The notes: generated by a model from the sequence alone, not told the origin. Positions 1 to 6,637 are shown, counted from the stretch's first letter. The stretch is DNA of 12,998 nucleotides from CAZGMJ01 sp964649005 (GCA_964649005.1 CAZYMD010000147.1:1-12998); one strand, 5' to 3'. Program-made: numbers and translations.

Positions 1-71
1 GTGCTCGGCCCCCTGTCCCACAAAACCGACAACACCTGCATCTCTAAATCCGATGGCTTGCTTGTATTCAT
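1..71 (-). CDS. BlaI/MecI-family repressor, second copy (N-terminal 23 codons only, runs off the left edge)
   Basis: An ATG at 71-69 opens a frame that stays open to base 1 and reads MNTSKPSDLEMQVLSVLWDR followed by GPS. This matches the start of the complete BlaI-type repressor at 6081-6464 (TDRELAILRILWDRGPST), including the LWDRGPS stretch that begins the winged-helix domain of the BlaI/MecI/CopY family. A Shine-Dalgarno AGGAG (81-85) sits 9 bases upstream, and a promoter with BlaI-type inverted repeats lies just before it, as expected for an autoregulated repressor. It follows the terminator of the M56 fusion gene, so it probably forms a separate transcription unit in the same direction. 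The C-terminal dimerisation and cleavage region is outside the window. Family assignment from 23 residues plus operator context is good but not certain. Confidence 0.8.
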   Translation of the reverse strand, partial: MNTSKPSDLEMQVLSVLWDRGPS

Positions 72-80
72 TGTGCCTGT

Positions 81-85
81 CTCCT
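81..85 (-). promoter_or_regulatory. Ribosome binding site of the second blaI-like gene
   Basis: AGGAG on the minus strand, 9 bases before the ATG at 71-69. It fixes the start of the edge gene, which is too short in the window to be judged by length. Confidence 0.65.
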
Positions 86-101
86 ATAACTGATTCAGTA
101 G

Positions 102-135
102 TACTATGTTTGTAGTATGTACTATATTCACAGTA
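102..135 (-). promoter_or_regulatory. Two BlaI/MecI-like operator dyads upstream of the second blaI-like gene
   Basis: Site 1 at 102-117 is TACTATGTTTGTAGTA, with perfect 5-base arms TACTA/TAGTA. It matches 13 of 16 bases of the known BlaI/MecI operator form TACTACATATGTAGTA. Site 2 at 120-135 is TACTATATTCACAGTA, a weaker copy with 11 of 16 matches and arms TACT/AGTA. Their centres are 18 bases apart. Both overlap the predicted promoter: site 1 covers part of the -10 and site 2 fills the spacer, so binding would block RNA polymerase. Presence of the dyads is seen directly; binding by a BlaI protein is inferred. Confidence 0.65.
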
Positions 136-142
136 GGTGCAA
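114..142 (-). promoter_or_regulatory. Possible sigma70-type promoter of the second blaI-like gene
   Basis: On the minus strand TTGCAC (137-142) is followed after 17 bases by CATACT (114-119). The boxes are only moderate (3/6 and 4/6 to consensus), but spacing is ideal. The position between the upstream terminator and the ATG, and the overlap with two operator dyads, support it. Confidence 0.4.
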
Positions 143-150
143 GCAAGAAA

Positions 151-186
151 ATAAAAAAAAGTGAAGAAATCTCGTCTCTTCACTTT
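151..186 (-). terminator. Rho-independent terminator of the blaI-M56 operon
   Basis: A perfect 10-base stem (158-167 with 177-186, AAAGTGAAGA on the plus strand) with a 9-base loop is followed on the minus strand by eight T residues (160-153). It lies 34 bases past the TAA of the M56 fusion gene and just before the promoter of the next gene, so it separates the two units. Confidence 0.85.
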
Positions 187-219
187 GTAGATGGAGCTAT
201 GTGTTGTTGTATGCAGTAG

Positions 220-3200
220 TTACTGGTTACTCGGAACGTCTGCTGTGATCAATATCAAAAGCGATGTGGCGGGCTTATCCTTCTCTACTGCAATTCCGCT
301 CCACTGCCTGACTTTCCGCCCATAAATCAGCATCGTCTTGCCGAGGGGCACCATCATGTATGTTCTGATCTCAGTCGTCTCGAAAAGGGGAGTCTTGTAT
401 TCATACTTTTTGTACACCAGGTCCTCATATCCAAGCAGAGATCGAAACTCCACTCCAGTCTCAAGATAGGCCCTTTCTTCATCCTCAGTGAGTATAGGCC
501 GCACGTTCAGCTTCATGCCAGCCCACGTCAAGTCGTGCTCCGGTACAGGCTTGCCCCCAGGCTTCTCCGGTTCCTTAAATCCCTTGAAGACCGGTATCTC
601 TTGTATGGTAGATATCTCAGCTCGCTCACCATCCAGGACCATGACTCGAGGAGCCGCAAGCACTTTTGCCCCATCGTCCTTCTGAGTCGCTCTCAGCAGC
701 AGGTTTACACTCATCTCATCAAGCAGCACATGCTGAGTTCCCTGCTTGTCCGGCTCGCCTTTAGAAACGTTGGCGATAGCCTTGACCTCTCCAGGCATGT
801 TTGCATCGAGCCCGAGATCCTCTATAAACTCATCGGTCACCTCCAGAAACCTCGCCTCAATCTGAATCGCAGCAACGCCGATACCGAGTTTCTTAAGTTG
901 CTCGCGTTTTACGAATTCGACATGTCCGTCCGCAAACACCACATTTGTCCCCCCGGCCGTCTCCAGCAAGTCCTGATCGATAGCAAGCGGCACGTCCGGC
1001 CCGTCCGCTCGCTTCATTTCTACACCGACGTACCTCACAAAATCATTCACCCATACATAGTCCTCTTTCTGACAGTAGGGCTTTACCTGCCCGAGCATCT
1101 CAGGGAACTTACCTTCATGCTCGTCCGCAAACATCACCAACGCCAGCCCAAGAGCCTTCAATCTCTCCACCGACGCTGCTCGCAGCGTTTTCGCTTTGGC
1201 ATGCTCCTCTTCCACTACAATAGAATCGGCGTCTATAGATATGGCAGTAGGTTTCAAGATAAGTATAGTCTCTATTGATTCCTTCGAAGAGGATATTCCA
1301 CCGAGCCTTACTACGCTCGATTGTCCCGATGCTCCAGCGATTTTCGTCTGCGATGTAATCCTTCGTTTTTCCATCGGTGAGTCACTATCTGTTGCATCGG
1401 TATCGATAGAGCTGCAGTAATCTAAAATTGAGCTTATGTCTAATACCACAACCTTACCATCTTCTTTCACTTCCGGCCTGATATCAATCTGATAGCTCAA
1501 TTGATCCTTGGAATTGCCGTCTTTCTCTTGATCGTTACCAATCGTCAATTTAGCCTGCTGCTTGTCAAGCACCAATACCTTAGGAGCCGCCAGTATTTTC
1601 AAATAGCCTTTCTGCGTGAGTAATTCGATTAATTTGTCTTTATTTAGCTCGTTGATAGATTCGTTCGATAGCAGGTCTGCTAAAACAACGCCATCGAACG
1701 AAGTCTTATCAAGCTGCCTACCAATCAGGTTTTCAATCTGTACACGGGTCTCAGAATCAATTTTGGAATTTAACGTCTCAGCAATCTGCATATTGATCAG
1801 GACCTGCGATTGTGCCTCTTCTGATGATTCATCTTTGGCCACTATTACATTGGCCACGTTTCCTTTGTTCTTTGTGACGTTATCAGTTGCTTTGTTGGCT
1901 TTAGCCAGCTTCTCACGGGTAGTCACAAGATAATAGTCAGACGTCTTTTTAACGACGTAGTTAGTTCCGGCCAGGACAATCTCCAAAGCCTTGTCAAGTG
2001 ATGTGTCAACAACCTCTGCGGTCACGTCTCTATCTAATCCCTCATCTAAAAGTATCGGTATACCGCAAGCCCTTGAAAGGTCGCTAAGTACATCAGATAA
2101 AGACGCTGAATACCAACTATTACTGATTGGCGTGAAAACCAGATAGCCATTCGAGCTTTTCGCTGATGGAATGTCATATTTTTGGATCAAAGCCTCAACT
2201 GTCCTGATCTCCTGCGTAGTCCCGCTTGCGATTATTTGATCCTTATTCTTAGGGTCGACTGCCAAAAAGGGTTTTGAATCCTTATCGGTATCCATCAGCG
2301 TTTCGCATATTTTCTTAGATATGTTAAAAGGGTTGGCGTATTTGAGGTGAAACACCCGCATTTCCTTCCCTGTAAATAAAGACTTGTTCGCACTGTTTTT
2401 CGTCTGAAGTTTATCATCGGGCAAAACATTCTTTGTTTCTCTTAGCTTTGTCGCGCTAGTCACAAGATAATAATCAGGCGTCTTCTTGACGACATAGTTT
2501 GTCCCCGCCAGTACGATGTCCAAGGCAATATCCAGTAATGGTACGTTCATATTAGCGGTCACAATACCACTCACTCCCTCGTCTACATATATCGGCACAC
2601 TGCAAAACTTTGATAGATCGTTCAACACATCAGTCAAGGGTTCTTGTTCCCAATATCCACTGATAGGCGTGAATAAAACTAAATGATTAATTGATAGGTC
2701 CGTCGGTGTATCCGTTGATGCGGTGTCAAGTTTCTGGGTAAGACCTACGATATTTTTATGATCTTCTATTTTTAGGGGCTCAACTCGTGTTTTTACATCT
2801 CCATCCTCAATCCATACCTTCGAATGCACAGTCGCCAACAGTTTGTATAGCAGAATCACATCTATGTTATGCATGCGTATGCAACCTCTGCTCGCCTCCG
2901 TGCCAATACTTTCAGGCTTGTTGGTCCCATGAATTGCGAAGCCTTTTTTGTCTATGGCATTGCCCTCTAATCCTTCGAGTGCTATCCATCTCGATCCTAA
3001 CGGATATCCTGGATCGCTGATGGTGTATACCTTCCCAGTTTCTGAATCTGTCCATGGAGGGGCTATGAGCTTGCCACCTTGTGCAACTCGCCACGTTCCC
3101 GTAGGAGTCTCTGTGACAGCCTTGCCAATAGCTACTCTGAAACTCCTCACATACATACCCTGAAGGTACAAATCCAGTATCCGCACCGAACGGTAGATCC

Positions 3201-6078
3201 TTACGTTGAAAGGCCCATGGATTACCTTGATCTCCTGGCCCACCTTGATCTGTTCCGGCCGCGATATCTCATTGATCTGCATTAGAATCTCATAAGGCAC
3301 TTTGAACCTCTCACCGATCCCGCTGAGCGTATCACCCGCTTTCACCACATAAGTGCCACACAACTCGTCCCCCGGTAGAACATCCTTCGAAAAAAGCCAC
3401 TTCTCCGCCAGCCGAGCCAGTTCTTTCCTCGCTTCTTGCTGTACCTTCCGGTTTGATTTTATTCCATTGAGCTTGTTCCTTGCCTCGATAATCGCAGCCG
3501 GCTCCTGACTCAACAGAGCCCGCACATCAAGCAGCGACTTCTCCGCCTTCACATCTGCTCGCGTCCGAACAGCAGCCGATGTTGAACTGGGCGCAGGTGC
3601 GCTGACTTTCATCTTATTGGCCCTCTTAGCAGTAGTCACCAGATAATAAAACGGCCTCCTCACAACAACATAATCCGTCCCCGCCAGCACAACCTCCAGA
3701 GCCTCGTCCAGTGATACCCCGTCAACCTTGGCAGTCACCTCACCCATCACATCATCGCTCGTCATGATAGGTAGTCCGACATAAGATGCAATATCCTGTA
3801 GAACAGTATACAGTTCATCTTGTTCCCATTCAAAACTGATTGGCTTCATCGTTCGTGCATGTATGGCCGGTTCTTCATCTTCGTCTATAGCCGCCTCGAC
3901 TTTCACCACGTCGCCTTCCATCTTGTTGAACTTCTCGACAGTGGTCACCAGATAGTAATCCGGCGTCTTCACAGCGACATAGTCCGTCCCCGCCAATATG
4001 ATCTCCAGAGCCGTCTCCAATGAGAAGTCGTTGACCTTAGCCGTTACTATACCCCCCACCTCATCATCCACGACAATTGGCACGCCAATACTCATCGCAA
4101 TATCCTGAAGCACAACGCGCCGTTCGCACTGCTCCCACATAAAGCTAAGGGTCTTTGGCGCATAAACAAATTGGACAGGCTCCGCTTCTATCGCCAGCCC
4201 TCCCTCCTCGACTGTTACCTGGGAATGGATCGTTGAAAGCAGACGGTATAGCAGATCCACATCTTGATTGTACATAGCGATCCATCCTTTGCTTGCTCCC
4301 GTGCCTATGCTCGCTCGCCTGTTTGTTCCATGAATGCAGAATCCTTTTACTGTTTTAGTTTCATCGTCCAGGCCTTCCAGGCCGATCCACCTCATGCCCA
4401 GTGGATAATCGGGATCGCCGACCTTGTATTTCTTTCCAGTATTAGAGTCCGTCCACTCTGGAAAAGTATTTGGCCATTTCCTCTCGGCCACACGCCAAGT
4501 TCCCGCCGGAGCCTTCCTCGCCGCCTTGCTCACACCCACCTTAAAGCTGAACACATACATGTCCTGAAGGTACAAATCCATCACCATGGCCGAGCGATTG
4601 ATCCTCGCATTGAACGGCCCCTTAACCACCTTGATCTTCTGCCCAGCCTCAGGTCGCCTATACGCCGGCATTCCATTGATTTCCATGAGGATGCTATAGG
4701 GTACTTTGCGTCCTCCAGTGATATCGCTGGGTCTATCACCCGCCTGCACCACATAAGTCCCGCACAGCTCATCCCCAGGCAAAACATCCTTCGAAAAAAG
4801 CCACTTCCCCGCTAACTGAGCCAACTCTTTCCTTGCCCCTTGCTGTACTTTCACATCTGCGCTCGAAGTAAGCAAATCGTTAAGCTTGTTTCGAACGTCA
4901 ATGATCGATGAAGGATTGGTATCCAAAGCATTCATGATATTTGCAACATCGGTGGGCATTGTCGACTCAATGTCTTTTGTAGCCGGAATACCTGCAATCG
5001 AATTCGTAAGAGCCAACGTTGCAGGAACCGCCAAGATGAGAACAACGATCAACAAACTTATCGCCGCAGACACTCGATCGCACATGCTTTTCTCCTTTGA
5101 AGTGGTCCCCAAAACTCTCCCGATACGATGCAGCAGGCTGCCACCGCTGGCCGCAACCGCCAACTCACTCTGCCTGCCCCGAATCTCTTCCATCGAAGTC
5201 AGCGCTCTGGCGTACTGGAGCCTGTCGCCGCAAACCTGCACCGCCAGATCGTCGCAGCAATCCTCCCTCTCGGCGCGGACCTTATGCGAAATCCACCACA
5301 CAGCAGGATGATAAAAGCCTAAAATCTCAACTATGGTTTGCAGCATATTAACAAGATAATCATACCTTCGGATATGCGCCAGCTCGTGCGCAAGCAAAGC
5401 CTCTAACTGCTCCCCCGTTAGTCCCGTTAGCGCGCTGGCGGGCAATAATATCATCGGCCTTACCCATCCAACCACCGTAGGCACCTGCACCAGCGCAGAC
5501 TCCACCGCTCGCACAACCTGCCGTACTCCAAGCTCTTCAGCTAACTCAGCCAGCCTCTCGCAAACTGTTTCACTTACAGGCCGTACCATCCTCCTCCGCA
5601 ACCGCTGCAACTGCGCCCATCCGCCAAGGTGCCAAAGTGAAAGCCCGAACACTCCAACGAGCCACCCCAACACAACAAAGGGAAGCCCAGGCCTTGCAAA
5701 CGCAACCGCCCGCTCCCGCCGCGACAAAGCAAGCCCCTCAACCGCCTGCGCATCGAAAGCAGAATCATCCATCTCCGCGACAGTAACCGTCCGAACCACC
5801 GTAGTTGGCAGCGGCAGGAGGGCTTCAACCGCGTTATCTGCTTGCGCCTCCACCACCGGCGCATTTACCATAATAAACGTCACCGCAGGCGCAATCACAA
5901 TCAGCCCCAACGCCGCACAGCTCACTAAATAACGTACATTCGCCCCCGATCTTCTCAATATCCAAAGCACTCCGGCCAGCAGCATCGCCACCGCCACGCT
6001 CTGCCACACCGAATGCACCAAAGTCCAGCCAATCCGCTCAACTAATGGATGTCCCAACATATTCTCGAATATAGCCAT
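220..6078 (-). CDS. BlaR1-like M56 membrane protease fused to two LysM/L,D-transpeptidase modules, STN repeats, secretin-like domains and an H-X9-DG module (1952 aa)
   Basis: Probable antirepressor/sensor partner of the BlaI-type repressor, whose stop lies 2 bases upstream; the Shine-Dalgarno GAGGGAGA is inside the end of that gene. Visible layout: TM1 about 18-41, TM2 50-71, TM3 133-152, HELAH zinc site at 231-235 with probable third ligand E272 in EREDCCDD, TM4 about 338-357. That is the BlaR1/MecR1 topology, which leaves the C-terminal region outside the cytoplasmic membrane. Then follow a helical linker; LysM 442-488; YkuD 489-625 (H583 kept, catalytic Cys replaced by W599); STN-like repeats 637-714 and 743-816; a second helical linker; LysM 910-954; YkuD 957-1091 (H1050, C1066, R1068 intact); STN-like 1131-1208; secretin N-like about 1238-1303; STN-like 1311-1387; secretin-like C-domain about 1423-1614; H-X9-DG module about 1624-1728; second secretin-like C-domain about 1737-1952. 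Canonical BlaR1 is about 600 residues with a penicillin-binding sensor, which is absent here. The frame is open throughout, so this is not a chance merger of frameshifted genes. Sensor function is inference. Confidence 0.85.
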   Translation of the reverse strand: MAIFENMLGHPLVERIGWTLVHSVWQSVAVAMLLAGVLWILRRSGANVRYLVSCAALGLIVIAPAVTFIMVNAPVVEAQADNAVEALLPLPTTVVRTVTVAEMDDSAFDAQAVEGLALSRRERAVAFARPGLPFVVLGWLVGVFGLSLWHLGGWAQLQRLRRRMVRPVSETVCERLAELAEELGVRQVVRAVESALVQVPTVVGWVRPMILLPASALTGLTGEQLEALLAHELAHIRRYDYLVNMLQTIVEILGFYHPAVWWISHKVRAEREDCCDDLAVQVCGDRLQYARALTSMEEIRGRQSELAVAASGGSLLHRIGRVLGTTSKEKSMCDRVSAAISLLIVVLILAVPATLALTNSIAGIPATKDIESTMPTDVANIMNALDTNPSSIIDVRNKLNDLLTSSADVKVQQGARKELAQLAGKWLFSKDVLPGDELCGTYVVQAGDRPSDITGGRKVPYSILMEINGMPAYRRPEAGQKIKVVKGPFNARINRSAMVMDLYLQDMYVFSFKVGVSKAARKAPAGTWRVAERKWPNTFPEWTDSNTGKKYKVGDPDYPLGMRWIGLEGLDDETKTVKGFCIHGTNRRASIGTGASKGWIAMYNQDVDLLYRLLSTIHSQVTVEEGGLAIEAEPVQFVYAPKTLSFMWEQCERRVVLQDIAMSIGVPIVVDDEVGGIVTAKVNDFSLETALEIILAGTDYVAVKTPDYYLVTTVEKFNKMEGDVVKVEAAIDEDEEPAIHARTMKPISFEWEQDELYTVLQDIASYVGLPIMTSDDVMGEVTAKVDGVSLDEALEVVLAGTDYVVVRRPFYYLVTTAKRANKMKVSAPAPSSTSAAVRTRADVKAEKSLLDVRALLSQEPAAIIEARNKLNGIKSNRKVQQEARKELARLAEKWLFSKDVLPGDELCGTYVVKAGDTLSGIGERFKVPYEILMQINEISRPEQIKVGQEIKVIHGPFNVRIYRSVRILDLYLQGMYVRSFRVAIGKAVTETPTGTWRVAQGGKLIAPPWTDSETGKVYTISDPGYPLGSRWIALEGLEGNAIDKKGFAIHGTNKPESIGTEASRGCIRMHNIDVILLYKLLATVHSKVWIEDGDVKTRVEPLKIEDHKNIVGLTQKLDTASTDTPTDLSINHLVLFTPISGYWEQEPLTDVLNDLSKFCSVPIYVDEGVSGIVTANMNVPLLDIALDIVLAGTNYVVKKTPDYYLVTSATKLRETKNVLPDDKLQTKNSANKSLFTGKEMRVFHLKYANPFNISKKICETLMDTDKDSKPFLAVDPKNKDQIIASGTTQEIRTVEALIQKYDIPSAKSSNGYLVFTPISNSWYSASLSDVLSDLSRACGIPILLDEGLDRDVTAEVVDTSLDKALEIVLAGTNYVVKKTSDYYLVTTREKLAKANKATDNVTKNKGNVANVIVAKDESSEEAQSQVLINMQIAETLNSKIDSETRVQIENLIGRQLDKTSFDGVVLADLLSNESINELNKDKLIELLTQKGYLKILAAPKVLVLDKQQAKLTIGNDQEKDGNSKDQLSYQIDIRPEVKEDGKVVVLDISSILDYCSSIDTDATDSDSPMEKRRITSQTKIAGASGQSSVVRLGGISSSKESIETILILKPTAISIDADSIVVEEEHAKAKTLRAASVERLKALGLALVMFADEHEGKFPEMLGQVKPYCQKEDYVWVNDFVRYVGVEMKRADGPDVPLAIDQDLLETAGGTNVVFADGHVEFVKREQLKKLGIGVAAIQIEARFLEVTDEFIEDLGLDANMPGEVKAIANVSKGEPDKQGTQHVLLDEMSVNLLLRATQKDDGAKVLAAPRVMVLDGERAEISTIQEIPVFKGFKEPEKPGGKPVPEHDLTWAGMKLNVRPILTEDEERAYLETGVEFRSLLGYEDLVYKKYEYKTPLFETTEIRTYMMVPLGKTMLIYGRKVRQWSGIAVEKDKPATSLLILITADVPSNQ
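895..1209 (-). other. Prepilin-type H-X9-DG module inside the M56 fusion (residues 1624-1728)
   Basis: Residues 1638-1660 read like the planctomycete prepilin-type proteins (RLKALGLALVMFADEHEGKF), and NVVFADGHVEFV (1712-1723) resembles the end of their H-X9-DG/DUF1559 domain. Those are normally stand-alone pseudopilins with an N-terminal cleavage and methylation helix; that helix is absent here and the module is internal. Confidence 0.6.
1918..2148 (-). repeat. STN-like repeat 4 of the M56 fusion (residues 1311-1387)
   Basis: Shares the repeated pattern PIxxxW...L.DVL.DLS...PI..DEG...VTA, then ALEIVLAGTNYVVKKT and YYLVTT, with the three other copies. It resembles the short N-terminal domain of secretins and TonB-dependent receptors (STN). 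It follows the secretin N-like segment. Confidence 0.65.
2455..2688 (-). repeat. STN-like repeat 3 of the M56 fusion (residues 1131-1208)
   Basis: Closest to repeat 4 (both have LVFTPIS-like starts, VDEG/LDEG and AGTNYVVKKT). It directly follows the intact L,D-transpeptidase module. Confidence 0.65.
2455..3531 (-). repeat. Tandem module copy B: helical linker, LysM, intact YkuD, STN-like (residues 850-1208)
   Basis: Second copy of a duplicated block. Shared landmarks with copy A are ARNKLN/VRNKLN, ARKELA, KWLFSKDVLPGDELCGTYVV, KGPFN/HGPFN, TGTWRVA/AGTWRVA and HGTN. The two catalytic-site positions are 467 residues apart. This copy keeps the L,D-transpeptidase signature SRGCIRMHN (1063-1071) and a normal LysM (YVVKAGDTLSGIGERF). 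Confidence 0.8.
3631..3852 (-). repeat. STN-like repeat 2 of the M56 fusion (residues 743-816)
   Basis: Pattern TVLQDIASYVGLPI, VTAKVDGVSLDEALEVVLAG and YYLVTT. It follows repeat 1 directly after an acidic linker (DEDEE). The second transpeptidase module has no such doubled STN pair beside it. Confidence 0.65.
3937..4170 (-). repeat. STN-like repeat 1 of the M56 fusion (residues 637-714)
   Basis: Pattern VVLQDIAMSIGVPIVVDDE, VTAKVNDFSLETALEIILAG and YYLVTT. Directly downstream of the degenerate L,D-transpeptidase. Confidence 0.65.
3937..4941 (-). repeat. Tandem module copy A: helical linker, LysM, degenerate YkuD, STN-like (residues 380-714)
   Basis: First copy of the duplicated block. The LysM is eroded (QAGDRPSDITGGRK in place of KAGDTLSGIGERF). 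The transpeptidase signature reads SKGWIAMYN (596-604) in place of S-x-G-C-I-R-M-H-N: the nucleophilic Cys is Trp (TGG, complement of 4282-4284) and the conserved Arg is Ala. HGTN at 583-586 remains. Probably folded but catalytically dead. Confidence 0.8.
5092..5097 (-). promoter_or_regulatory. Internal Shine-Dalgarno before Met332 of the M56 fusion
   Basis: AAGGAG on the minus strand lies 6 bases before an in-frame ATG (5085-5083, Met332), just ahead of TM4. Initiation here would give a protease-free protein of 1621 residues with one N-terminal membrane anchor. The codons encode SKEKSM, so the match may reflect coding needs only. Confidence 0.35.
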
Positions 6079-6080
6079 GA

Positions 6081-6464
6081 TTATTCTCCCTCATGTTGAT
6101 CGAGGATTTCACGTATCTTCGCTAACTCTTTCACCGACACTTTCTTCGCCGACAGCGCCCGCATAACTAACTTCGCCGCCGACCCTTCGAACGCCTTATC
6201 GACAAGATCACCCACCAACTGCTTCTGCGTCTTCTCCTCCGACATCGCAGGCTTATAGACGTGCTTCCATTTCGACTCATCCCGAACCACCAGCCCCTTC
6301 TCCATCATGATCTGCATCAGCTTCAGCGTCGTCGTATACCCCGTGGTGCTGTCCTGATTCATCGCCTCGTTAACTTCCCGAACGGTGCTGGGCCCACGAT
6401 CCCACAGAATCCGCAAAATCGCCAGCTCCCGATCAGTCGGTCCCGTTGTCTTGTTTCTTGCCAT
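6081..6464 (-). CDS. blaI: BlaI/MecI-family transcriptional repressor (127 aa)
   Basis: A winged-helix repressor that binds inverted repeats as a dimer and is inactivated when its partner M56 protease is triggered. The length is typical (120-130). Residues 10-70 carry the family pattern TDRELAILRILWDRGPSTVREV, the recognition helix region YTTTLKLMQIMMEKGLV (43-59) and the wing. Residues 75-125 form the helical dimerisation part. In staphylococcal BlaI the protease cuts at Asn-Phe; the aligned position here appears to be R102-A103 in KLVMRALS, so cleavage specificity may differ. The ATG at 6464-6462 is supported by AGGAGA (6471-6476) six bases upstream. The stop is 2 bases from the M56 fusion start, so the two are almost certainly co-transcribed and perhaps translationally coupled. 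Two operator dyads lie upstream. Confidence 0.92.
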   Translation of the reverse strand: MARNKTTGPTDRELAILRILWDRGPSTVREVNEAMNQDSTTGYTTTLKLMQIMMEKGLVVRDESKWKHVYKPAMSEEKTQKQLVGDLVDKAFEGSAAKLVMRALSAKKVSVKELAKIREILDQHEGE

Positions 6465-6510
6465 TGATTTTCTCCTGGTTTTTCAACTGCCGTAGTCTAT
6501 ATCGGCCAAC

Positions 6511-6549
6511 CTACGAATAAGTTCGTAGTAAATCAACGAAATAATTCGT
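6511..6549 (-). promoter_or_regulatory. Two inverted-repeat operators upstream of the blaI-M56 operon
   Basis: Site 1 (6511-6528) is CTACGAA-TAAG-TTCGTAG, a perfect 7-base inverted repeat. Site 2 (6536-6549) is ACGAA-ATAA-TTCGT, the same core with shorter arms. The centres are 23 bases apart, about two helical turns. Position upstream of a BlaI-type gene suggests autoregulation. The design (TACGAA-N4-TTCGTA) differs from the classical BlaI operator and from the sites at 102-135. I could not place convincing -35 and -10 boxes here. Confidence 0.65.
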
Positions 6550-6576
6550 ATTTTTCAAAAAAATATTTCATCCATA

Positions 6577-6590
6577 GTATTTTTAAATAC
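6577..6590. repeat. AT-rich dyad GTATTT-TT-AAATAC
   Basis: A perfect 6-base inverted repeat with a 2-base centre, between the EF-G terminator and the blaI operators. It could be a further regulator site or simply AT-rich promoter DNA. Confidence 0.3.
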
Positions 6591-6600
6591 AAAGTGCGCA

Positions 6601-6637
6601 TAAAAAAGCCTCCAAAACCATGAAAGCTCTGGAGGCT
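6601..6637 (-). terminator. Rho-independent terminator of the EF-G-like gene
   Basis: The stem AGCCTCCA (6607-6614) pairs with TGGAGGCT (6630-6637) around a 15-base loop. On the minus strand it is followed by six T residues (6607-6602). It lies 23 bases after the stop and insulates the GTPase gene from the blaI operon. Confidence 0.85.

Noticed and set aside
535..1278. 247-codon plus-strand open frame
   Set aside because: Fully antisense to the M56 fusion, composition rich in His/Arg/Leu without domains, and no plausible ribosome binding site; a shadow of the coding strand.
4264..4815. 183-codon plus-strand open frame
   Set aside because: Antisense to the conserved LysM/YkuD copy A; no recognisable motif.
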